NCBI RefSeq assembly: GCF_049309525.1
Contig: NC_133368.1
Location: 21,710,318 to 21,774,317 of the forward strand
From: Garra rufa
Lineage: Eukaryota > Chordata > Actinopteri > Cypriniformes > Cyprinidae
Direction: 5' to 3'
Length of the DNA stretch: 64,000 bases
The stretch's first letter is position 1; each line of letters begins with the position of its first letter. Both the position numbers and the translations under genes were made by a program. A model generated the notes under the pieces. It ran no database searches, had not been told where the DNA came from, and worked only from the letters and a program-made list of their open reading frames with translations. Below, one piece after another: positions 10,323 through 20,525 of this stretch.

Positions 10323-13300
10323 ATGTGGTTCGATAAAGTAATGGCTTGGAAATGGATCAAGGCTTTTGTTTGTCTATCAATGTGTGTCACCTCTGCCTTG
10401 GGTAAGTTCAGTTGAATTTATTAGTACATAGAATACATCTTTATTTGTGCTAGTCATATTGGGTGAATACACCCCTAGTCTGCAGTTTTAGTTAGTAGTA
10501 CAGATGTTTATTTGGAGGATGAGAAACAATTAAAGCTTAAGTTATAGTGTGTCAGTAATGATTCACTAATTAACAAATGTAAATATAAGTGTACAGAATT
10601 TGATTGTAGTGATTTAAATGTTTATAAATCCACTGATTCATTGAATGCCCCAAATTAAATTAAACTAGACCAGAAACCATTTGTGACCCTGGACCACAAA
10701 ACCAGTCATAAGTTAGCACAAATATATTTGTAGCAATAGGCAACAATATACTGTTTATGTTATATTGATTATTTTTTCTTCTATGCCAAAAATCATTAGG
10801 CTATTAAGTAAAGATCATGTTCCATAAAGATATTTTGTACATTTTCTACCGTAAATATATCAGCCTAATTTTTGATTAGTAATATGCATTGCTAAGAACT
10901 TCATTTGGACAACTTTAAAGGCGATTTTCTCAGTATTTAGATTTTTTTGCACCCATATATCAATGGAAAGCTTATTTATTATCTCGATTTTAAGAAATTG
11001 ACCCTTATGACTGGTTTTGTGGTGCTGGGTCATATTTGACCTTATTAAAATACATACAAAAGCACACAGTTGAATTGCTCAGATCAAAATAAAAAAATGC
11101 ATTGCTTTAACAGTGCTTGTATTTTTTGGTGCTTGCAATTTAACATGTTTTTAAATTGTATTTACCTTCCAAAGTTCATTTACTTTGAAAATACCAGTAC
11201 CAACTTTATTATTTAATACATAAAATTTTACTTTACAAATTAAACTCTACAAAGTCAAACTGTGACAGCAGTGTCTGGTGAAGCTAGCAATTACAGATTA
11301 AAATTCTAAATACTTTTTAACATTGTACTGTTTGGCATACTCACGAATTCCATGTGTACAACTTTACAGGTAATGAGGAAGCATCCCAATCCAAGTGTGC
11401 TGACTTCAACGACACCACTTGGTTGGAATACAGACAAGGCACCAAGCTCCAAGTTCAGTACCTTCTTCTTACACGAAAAAATGCAGACTGTGCCAGCCTG
11501 TTCACACAGGACTGCCTCAACCACACGCAGAAACACACGGCTTACTTCAACTCATCACTCCCCACTAAAGTCATTGTTCATGGATATAGGTGAAGCATTT
11601 AATCAGCAGTATTTTATAGGAAAGCAGTGCTTGTGAATGAGATTTTACACAGATGATTCTTTGATATACTGTGTTTCAGGGCTCTGGGCAGTAAGCCTTC
11701 CTGGGTGAGTGGCTTAGCCCAGGCTCTACTGCAGGAAGAGGACGTGAATGTTCTGGTGGTAGACTGGATCTATGGAGCCTCATTTGCTTATAACCTGGTG
11801 GTAGAGAATTACAAGGAGGTGGCAGTGCAGATATCAGTGCTTATCAATGAGCTTACGGTAATAATTGTCATAATAAACCACTTGACCACTAAATACTAAA
11901 GACTTTCTTCTGTGAGCAGTGGACCAGTACACAGAAATCACTGTAAACACATAGGAAGTACATGATGAAGAATAATACATTTTTGTTGTTGTGTCCTTTG
12001 CAGAAATATGGAAGCACACTGGAATCTTTCCATTTCATTGGCGTGAGTCTTGGAGCACATGTGTCTGGATTTGTGGGGACCCTATTTAAAGGCAAGCTGG
12101 GTCGAATCACAGGTAATATTGTATTAAAATTGCTAAAATGTATTAATATATAGTGGAATCCATAAGTAAGAGATCATATTGAAAATATAGATTTAAAAAT
12201 ATCTTATATAAAATTCTTATTAAAGGATTAGTTAACTTCTGAATTAAAATGTCCTGATAATTTACTCCGTCATGTCATCCAAGCTAGTAATTTCTTTCTT
12301 TCTTCAGTCAAAAAGAAATTATGTTTTTGAGGAAAACATTCCAGAATTTTTCTCCATATAGTGGACTTCAATAGGGATCAGCAGGTTGAAGGTCCAAATC
12401 GCAGTTTTAAATCAAATTCAAAGGGCTCTGCACGATCTTAGATAAGAGTCTTATCTGCCAAAACAATCTGTCATCTTTTAAGAAAAATAAAAATTAAAGT
12501 ACTTAAGCACTCACTGATGCTCCATTAAGAAACATGATGCATTAAGAGCCGGGGGGGATCTTTTTGAATTTGAAGATCAGGGTAAATTTAACTTATTTTG
12601 TCTTCAGGGGAACATGTAAGTATCTTCTGTAATCTCTGAAGGGCAGTACTAAATGAAAAAATATGATATTTGGGCAAAATAAGGAAAATATACACATCTC
12701 CATTCTGTTCAAAAGTTTTCATCCTCCAGCTCTTAATGCATCGTGTTTCCTTCTGAAGCATCAGTGAGCGTTTGAACCTTCTGTAATAGTTGCATATGAG
12801 TCCCTCAGTTGTCCTCAGTGTAAAAAAATGGATCCCAAAATCATACAGTCATTGAAAGGGTTCAAATACACAAAAAAGCTAAAAAGAAAAAAAAAAGAAT
12901 TTGCGGGACCCGAAAGATTTTTCTGAAGAACAGCGGGGAGTTTAACTGTTCAGGACAAACAAGGGACTCATGAACAACTATCACTAAACAAAAAAAACAC
13001 AGCTGTGGATCATTCAGGTAACAACACAGTATTAAGAAGCGAGGGGATGTAAACTTTTGAACAAGGTCTTTTTAAATTCAACTATTATTTACTCTTGTGG
13101 ACTATATGTAAATGTCTTTTATGTGAAATATTCAGGTCAGTACTAAATGAACTTTAACATGCATTTTGTATGATCCCTCTTATTTTGGTAAAATAATCAA
13201 CATTTGGGGATGTAAACTTTTGACATCAACTACATACTGTTGTTTTTGTCCCAATTAAATCTTTGAGGATGCTACACTTGTAAATGGAACAAAGACCAAC

Positions 13301-16300
13301 ACTGCACCACACTGAATGAGGCTTTCAGACAAAAGCAAAGGCTGCATGAGCACTCCAAATAAACAATGAGAAATTGTTATGCTGCACAGCTTTGGCGAGA
13401 AAACAAGACCTTGATTGACCTTTTAAAGTGTTTTTGTGGAACCCTAAACATGACTAAATGTGAATAATTTGAGTTTTGTGCCCTCAGGTCTGGACCCAGC
13501 AGGCCCAATGTTTAAGAGTGCTGATCCATTTGACCGTCTGGATTCATCTGATGCCTTGTTTGTTGAGGCTATTCACACTGACTCTGACTGTAAGAGTGAA
13601 TCAGTCCTTTGCCTGAAATTACCTAAATTAATTTTTATTTATTCAAGAACACAGTCCAATATTGAACTAGACATGTTTGTTTGACAGCTTTGTTATCTTG
13701 TTTCACTATCTAACCACAAACAAGATTATTATTATTATTATTATTATTATCATTATTATTATTTGTGCAAAACTGAACTGAATATCTGTGCATTTGCCAG
13801 ATTTTGGTATATCTATTCCTGTTGGGCATGTGGATTTCTTCTTAAATGGTGGAATGGACCAAGCCGGTTGTGCTCGCTCAAGGTTTGCTTCAAGTAAGCG
13901 GACAACAAAAGCTAACCAAACTCTAACAGAGGCATTAAGCTGAATAAAATGTACCATAGCTTGATGATGACAATCTGTCAGTTTTTATCTACTTTCCAGT
14001 GTATGGTTATGTCATTTGTGACCACATGAGGGCACTGCACGTCTACATGAGCGCCCTGAACAGCTCCTGTCCGCTCATTGGTTTCCCCTGCTCCAGTTAT
14101 GAGGAATTCCTTGCAGGAAAATGCACCACCTGTGAGGGCCTCTTCAATGGCACATGCCCACAAATAGGTAATGATGAGTAAGCAGAATGATTTAAAGGTA
14201 AATTTTTTTTTTCAGAAAGTGTTTGTCTGTTTATGAACACAAATAGTGTAAAAAGGTGAAAAGGTTTTCTTATTTAATTGTACCTTCCTTGTCTGTTTCT
14301 ATAAAGTTGAAGTCAAAAGTTTACACATTGCAGAATCTGCAAAAAGGTAATTATTTTACTAAAATAAGAGAGATCAAACAAAATGCATGCATTTTTTATT
14401 TAATACTGACGTGAATAAGATATTTCAAATAAAATATGTTAAAATAGTTCAAATTATAGTATATGAATGTGTATATAAATTTATAAAAATGACCCTGTTC
14501 ACAAGTTTGCATACACTTTATTCTTAATACTGTGTTGTTACCTGAATGATCCACAGCTCTGTGTGTTTTTTTTTTTTTTTTTTTGTGATAGTGATGGGTT
14601 CATGAGTCCCCTGTTTGTCCTGAACAGTTAAACTGCCCACTGTTCTTCAGGAAAATCCTTCAGGTCCCACAAATTCTTTGGTTTTTAGCAATTTTGTGTT
14701 TTTGAACCTTTTCCAACAATGACTGTATGATTTTGAGATCCATTTTTTCACACTGAGGACAACTGAGGGAAGGCTCGAATGCTCACTGATGTCTCAAAAG
14801 GATAAATGGTGCATTAAGAGCCTCAAGAGAATCTGAAGATCAGGGTTAACTTATTTTGTCTTCTACAAAAATATGATATTTAGGCAAAATAAGAAAAATG
14901 TACACCTGTTCAAAAGTTTACACCCCTGGCTGTTAATGCATCGTTTTTCCTTCTGGAACATCAGTAAGCATTTGAACCTTTTGTAATAGTTGTACATTTT
15001 TGGGACCTGAAGGATTTTTCTGAAGAACAGCGGGCGGTCACTGTTCAGGACGAACAAGGGACTTGTAAACAACTATAACTAAACAAAAAAACAGCTGTGG
15101 ATCATCCAGGTAACAACACAGTATTAAGTATGTAAACTTGTGAAATTCAACTATTATTTTCTCTTGTGGACTATATGTAAATATCTTTTATGTGAAATAT
15201 CTTGTTCAGGTCAGTACTAAATAAAAAATAATATGCATTTTGTATGATCCCACTTATTTTGGTGAAATAATTAACATTTTTGCAGATTCTGCAAGGTGTA
15301 TGTAAACATTTAACTATAAGTGTATGTGTGTGTATTTCAGGCTTGTTAAAGAACAGTGGGATAACAGCGACGCCCCTGCCAAATCAAGAGAAGGTCTATC
15401 TCCTGACCACTGCTACAGCTCCTTATTGTGGTGTGTATGACTTTGTGCATTTTGTAATTCATCAAAAGTCCATTCTCTCAGATATTGCAGGTATTAAAAT
15501 CTTGGTATTAACAGGTTTTTAGTAGGGATGCAGCATCAAAGTGATCAGAATTGACAGTAAATGCTTTTACATTAATGCAAATATTCCATTTCAAGTAAAT
15601 GCTGTTCTTTAGAATTTTTAATGCATTAAAGAATCCTGAATGTATCACGTTTCTACAAAAAATATTAAGCAGCACAAATGTGTTTTACTGTTTATTTGAT
15701 CAAATAAATGCAGGTGAGCATAAGAGACGTCTTATATTTTTCGTGTACTGATAAATGTAACAGTTTATATGTGTTATGGTAATGAAAAATACAGCAAAAT
15801 AATCCCTCTCATGCCCTCTTTCCTTTTTCTCAGCACATCACATCCTTGTGGAATTAAAGGTTTCCCCTTTAGACAAGACTGCTGATGTTCAGCTCAACCT
15901 GATCTCCGTGGAACACCCTGAGACAGAACTAAAACTCAGACTGTATGTATTATATTTCCAAGAAAGTCATAACCAATGAGCCAGTTAAAGGAGTACAACT
16001 GCAATAAAGGAACACTGGTTACCAGTGTTCCTTTATTGCAGTTGTACTCCTTTAACTGTATAATACGTGTGTGAATATGTTTATACATGTGTATTTCAGA
16101 AATACAGATGAAATGGTGTATAAAAAGGTGGCTGCACACCCAGAGCAACTGTGTAAAATTGATTCATTGGAGCTGAAAAACACAGGAGCACGATTCTACA
16201 GACAAGGAGATATTCATTTTGAGTATATCTGCATTTCTGAAATGCCTCAAACCAGGTAAATGCAGATTTTAAATTATTTTTCTCTTTCTAAACACATAGT

Positions 16301-16424
16301 ACACTATATTTTAATAACACCGTATTTTTGTTCCTTGTGCAGAGGGCTGGATCCATTATGTGTGAAGAACATTAATATTGGACGGGGAGTACCATGGTCA
16401 CATGATTTTGTACAGGTGTGCTAA
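10323..16424 (+). CDS. pla1a: Phosphatidylserine-specific phospholipase A1 member A
   Basis: Eleven exons: 10323-10401, 11370-11589, 11680-11857, 12004-12112, 13488-13589, 13801-13893, 14000-14167, 15341-15430, 15834-15942, 16100-16255, 16343-16424; the sum is 461 aa (human 456). It is a secreted enzyme of the pancreatic-lipase family that removes the sn-1 acyl chain of phosphatidylserine to give lysophosphatidylserine. Residues 1-27 form a signal peptide ([20 protein letters not shown] core). The catalytic triad is visible: Ser174 in GVSLG, Asp198 in GLDPAGP and His269 in [20 protein letters not shown] and the paired cysteines match PLA1A. All junctions are GT-AG and keep the frame. The last exon is short and ends FVQVC; it is the least conserved part. 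popdc2 follows tail to tail, as in human. Confidence 0.97.
10682..11034. mobile_element. Family B element in pla1a intron 1
   Basis: It begins TGTGACCCTGGACCACAAAA and ends TTTTGTGGTGCTGGGTCATA, with the internal words GCCAAAAATCATTAGG and AGTAAAGATCATGTTCC shared by all family B copies. It is non-coding and 353 bp long. Confidence 0.85.
12235..12475. repeat. Family E half-element in pla1a intron 4
   Basis: It matches one arm of the hairpin at 21059-21981, sharing CATGTCATCCAAG, TTCTTCAGTC, TGAGGAAAACATT and CTCCATATAGTGGACTTC. The complementary arm is absent, so this copy cannot fold back on itself. Confidence 0.75.
12495..13235. mobile_element. Family A element in pla1a intron 4
   Basis: It carries the family A words GATGCATTAAGAGC, CTTCTGAAGCATCAGTGAGC, GATTTTTCTGAAGAACAG and AACAACACAGTATTAAGA, and ends in a decayed right end (TAAACTTTTGACATCAACTA). 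The left end is missing. It occupies over half of the intron. Confidence 0.8.
14303..15320. mobile_element. Family A element in pla1a intron 7
   Basis: The left end AAGTTGAAGTCAAAAGTTTA and right end TGTATGTAAACATTTAACTA are decayed inverted repeats of the CAGTTGAAGTC type. The two halves are complementary around about 14870, so the copy is a foldback. It fills nearly the whole of intron 7 (14168-15340). Confidence 0.85.
15655..15735. repeat. Family C fragment in pla1a intron 8
   Basis: The words TTTATTTGATCAAATAAATG and GGTGAGCATAAGAGACGTC match the right arm of family C. It is a short relic without ends. Confidence 0.6.
15982..16058. repeat. Perfect 77-bp palindrome in pla1a intron 9
   Basis: Two 38-base arms (15982-16019 and 16021-16058) are exact reverse complements around a single T at 16020. 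The arms begin CAGTTAAAGGAGTACAACTG. The host intron (15943-16099) is only 157 bases long, so half of it is this hairpin. The outer TTAAAGG resembles the ends of family E. Confidence 0.98.
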
Positions 16425-16807
16425 AACACAAAATCTACTTAAGAAAGCTTATACATTAACCAGCTTTTGAAGTCTCAAATTAGTTAGACTCAAGCGAAGG
16501 TCACACACTAAAACTTGGTGACAAAGACATAGGATACAAGGGGACTGAAATGCTCTGTTACTCTGTTAAATATATTTATTGTGTTTTCACAAAATTCTTT
16601 TAGCCCTTACATAATGTACAATATGATTTTGTGCACTGTTCCAGAGAGTCTTAGTGAAATATCAGTCAAGAGGAATCAAGTCAGTCATTCAACACCCAGT
16701 AGTTCTTTAATATGTGTGTTAAAAGTACTGGTTCATTTCCAGTGACCAAAATGTTTGGGGTGGTGCAACATTCAAGGTATATTTCAATATTTTGACACTC
16801 TGATTAG
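16425..16807 (+). other. pla1a 3' flank
   Basis: This AT-rich sequence after the pla1a stop is probably part of the 3'UTR. I see no convincing AATAAA before the hAT-type element at 16808. Confidence 0.4.
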
Positions 16808-17166
16808 AGCTGGGGAAATAAATCGATGCATTGCGAATCAAGAAATGATACTGCATAGATTCTGAGATTTTCCGAATGCATCACAATTCTCTCTCAAAAT
16901 GATTCTGAGCTTAGGTTTTAACAGCAGATGGCACTGCATGGCTTAGAAACAGTCATACTCTGCTTGCTTCCTGGTCCTTACACACACTTGAACCTAAAAT
17001 ATTATTCATAAAGTTAAGGTGAATTACAAGGGTGTTCACAGTACTTTAATCTTGAGCCAAACTAGATTAGAGCGCCATCTGCTTTTAAAAACCAAGTTCA
17101 GAATCGATTCCAGAGAGAATTGCGATGCATTCAGAATTGATGCATCAGTTTATCATAACAGCCCTA
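16808..17166. mobile_element. hAT-type non-autonomous element
   Basis: The element is flanked by a perfect 8-bp direct repeat CTGATTAG (16800-16807 and 17167-17174), as hAT transposases make. Its ends (AGCTGGG and CAGCCCTA complement) and subterminal arms with GATGCATT, AGATTCTGAG and GCAGATGGC are inverted repeats. It is 359 bp and non-coding. Confidence 0.8.
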
Positions 17167-17945
17167 CTGATTAGTGTTTCTAACTGCACACTGCATACTT
17201 GATATTAAAAATTCAAATCTGTTCATTATAATTAGTGATACATCTTCTATGCTTTTCTTAAGAGGAATATCAAGTCACATTTTGAATCCGGAACTTAACA
17301 ATTGGCCCCATGAAAATACATTTTCAAAATATGGTCAGTGTACAGTCTCAGATGAAGATGCAAAAGCATTTCCTAACTTCCTATTATGATAAAGCACACA
17401 CTTTTGTAATAAGTCTAGTATAACTCTGAAGTGCTGTTAAAATTAATTTGTGTTTGAAAACCTAATCCATTGCTTTTACCTTAAAAATCCTGTCTCAAGT
17501 ATTCAGATTTAACTACTAAGCACATGCCATTACATGTCATTTTGAAATCGCAGCAATGTGGAATCATATATAATACAGTTTCTGTTTTGGGTTATTTTAT
17601 CCTGTCACTGTCCTAAACAAAAGTACATTTGATGAATCATTTACTGTTCGGTGTTAATGCTGTCTTCATTTGTGGGGAAACGGATTTGATGATGATTTAG
17701 TGGAGGAATTGTTCAGATGTTATGGTCTTTATACGGCTGAACCCATTCCTACAGCTTTGGGGTGTCAGTAGGGGCTAGTGGGGCACATCCTCTTTGGAAT
17801 TGAAGTCTTCCTGGAGTCTCATCCTCTGTTAGATTTATGGAAAAAGGTGACACATTAAGAACACTAATAAATCCAATAAGTCATTTCAGCACAACATTAT
17901 TACATCTAGAGGCATGTTTTTTTATCCGTCAGTGTAGTTCTAGCA

Positions 17946-18254
17946 TTGTTTTTCTGTAGCACAGGCTGTATTTCTGGACATGATCCATATATCTCATTCC
18001 TTTGGAAACTAGCGTGTGAAGGTCACGTCTCAAATGACAGCGGAACCCTCCTCCTCCCGCAGCTGTCCCACTATCCACTACCCTACAAAGTGCAACCTGG
18101 CCCTTGTTGGCAAAGCCAAGTATTTCAAGAGGGCGGAGTGCTGGATAAACAGACTTGGTATGTTTGGATCCCTGGATGTCCCAAACCCATTCCAGTCTTT
18201 CATCCAGCCTCTGGCACAAGTGCATGTAGTAAAATAAAACCAGCTTTCTCCTAA
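17946..18254 (+). other. Unassigned block with acceptor-like start
   Basis: This block is GC-richer than its surroundings. On the plus strand CTCCTCCTCCCGCAG at about 18048-18062 resembles a splice acceptor, and the frame after it is open for about 63 codons to TAA at 18252-18254, including PLPYKVQPGPCWQSQV; AATAAA-like words follow at about 18234 and 18322. Other frames are open too, on both strands. I recognise no family in any frame. It could be conserved 3'UTR of pla1a or popdc2, or an old exon. 17175-17945 shows nothing definite. Confidence 0.25.
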
Positions 18255-18479
18255 GCATAGAAACATCTATCAAAAATATCCTAGGACGGAAACACTGAAT
18301 ATAACTCCACTACCATGTACTAAATAAAACTTGTCTCTCACACCCAAGGAAGCCTTTTCCTCTTGCCAGAATGGACATGTGTGTTAAACGAGGACATACC
18401 ATAGACATTGTATTGTGTTTGTTTGTGTTAAAACTATTTAAAGACACTGTAATCATTACAGAACCCACTACACAAATTA

Positions 18480-19414
18480 ATGCTGAAATAATTCATGTTA
18501 ATTGTATTAAATTATGAATGAATAGTATTAATATAATAACAATAATGGAAATAATATAATAATAATAATAATATTCCTAAAATGTAAATGAATGAAAAAA
18601 ATAATATTTATTTCAGTTGTAATTTATTGAAATCTAATTTTATTAAATGTAATTTTAATTACATTTTAAATCAATAGCACTATCAATATAATAATAATAA
18701 TTATTATTATTATTATTATTATTATAGTAGTTATTATTATTATTATTATTTTATTGATAATTCTATTCAGTAGTATTATCAATATAATCATAATGAATTT
18801 AATAATTTATATTATTATTATATTGATAATGCTATGGACATGTGTATAACATTAAATATTATTATTATTATTATAATAAGACTACATTCATAAATGTAAT
18901 AGTGTAAAAAAATTGCATATAAATGAATAGCATGATATAATAATAATAGTTGTTATATTGATAATACTATTCATATATGAGTAGTATTTTTAATAATCAT
19001 AATGAATGTGATAAATTATTATGATTATTATTATTGTTTTATTATTATTAATATTATTATTATATTGATAATCCTATGGACCTGTGTAACATTCATTCAT
19101 ATGATAATATTAATAATTATTGTTATTATTAATATTAATATTATAAGACTACATTAATAAATGTAATAGTGTAAAAAATATATAAATGTATAGTATTATT
19201 AATATTATAATAATAATAATTATTATTATTATAAGCCTACAGTAATAAATGTAATAGTGTAAAAAATAAATATAAATGAATGGTATTATTAATATAATAA
19301 TAATAGTAATAATAAAAGTAATTATTATTATTATTACTACAACCCTAAAATTCAATTATATTGATACTGAATACTATTAAGTATTATCAATATAATCATA
19401 ATGAATTTAATATT

Positions 19415-19447
<33 letters not shown>

Positions 19448-19651
19448 GTTATTGATAATGCTATGGACGTGTATTATGATAATAATCATTTTTAATTATT
19501 AATTAATTTTTTTAATTATTATAAGCCTACATTAATAAATGTAATAGTGTAAAAAATGTAATATAAATTAATAGCATTATTAATATAATAATTAATAATA
19601 CTAAGTAATTATTATTATAAGCCTACAATAATTAATGTAATAGTGTGTGTG

Positions 19652-19704
<53 letters not shown>

Positions 19705-19837
19705 TTATTAATATAATAATAATAAAATGAATCATTATTGTTGTTGTTATTATTGTTATTATTAGTACTACTACTACTACTACTACAAACCTAAAATTAA
19801 ATTATGTTGACAATACTATTCATATGAATTTAATAAA

Positions 19838-19873
<36 letters not shown>

Positions 19874-19958
19874 TATATTGATAATGCTACGGATGTGTAT
19901 ACTACTACTACTACTACTAATACTAATAATTATTATTATAAGCCTACATTAATAAATG

Positions 19959-20006
<48 letters not shown>

Positions 20007-20140
20007 AAATTATTATTACTACAAGCCTCAAACTGAATTATACTGATAATACTAATAAATTTAATACAATTGTTATTATTACAAGCCTAAAATTAAATGT
20101 ACAAAAATGTATAATATAAATAAACATCACTATCAATATA
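18480..20140. repeat. AT-rich higher-order tandem array with microsatellites
   Basis: Runs of (ATT)n or (AAT)n, (GAT)n at about 19416-19445 and (TA)n at about 19650-19700 and 19960-20002 are embedded in a degenerate tandem array. The core ATAAG.CTACATTAATAAATG recurs at about 18876, 19143, 19231, 19521, 19617 and 19938. A second marker, ATTGATAATGCTATGGAC, recurs at about 18821, 19063, 19451 and 19877. It lies between the convergent ends of pla1a and popdc2. Confidence 0.85.
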
Positions 20141-20525
20141 ATCATAATACATTTTAATAATAATAATAAATTGTAATTAAAAACAGTATTCTTCTAGCAT
20201 ATACATTTTCAGTATAATTATGATATATTTTCGATATAATTATATTAACGATTGACATTCCTTTCTTGCATGTGAATTTTTCACATGACAGTAAAGCCAT
20301 AAATATAATCCAGGTCAAAAAGAAGCATAAAGTATAACAATCCATCATGCACATTCATCACTCTGCATTCAGTCAGTGTTTGTGCAGTTCAGTGTCCAGT
20401 TAGTGCAGTTGTGCCTTTTCGTGCAAACCAGCCCCGTCTATACCGAACCACCCGTCAAGCCTTACTCATGTACTTACATTGTGATTTAAGAAGTGTCCCA
20501 GTGTGTTAGCATCAACACCCAACCT

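Noticed and set aside
15982..16058. microRNA precursor
   Set aside because: The loop is one base and pairing is perfect over 38 bases, unlike a Drosha or mirtron substrate.
19149..20119. Open frames of Ile, Thr and Asn runs
   Set aside because: Microsatellite translation in the AT-rich array.
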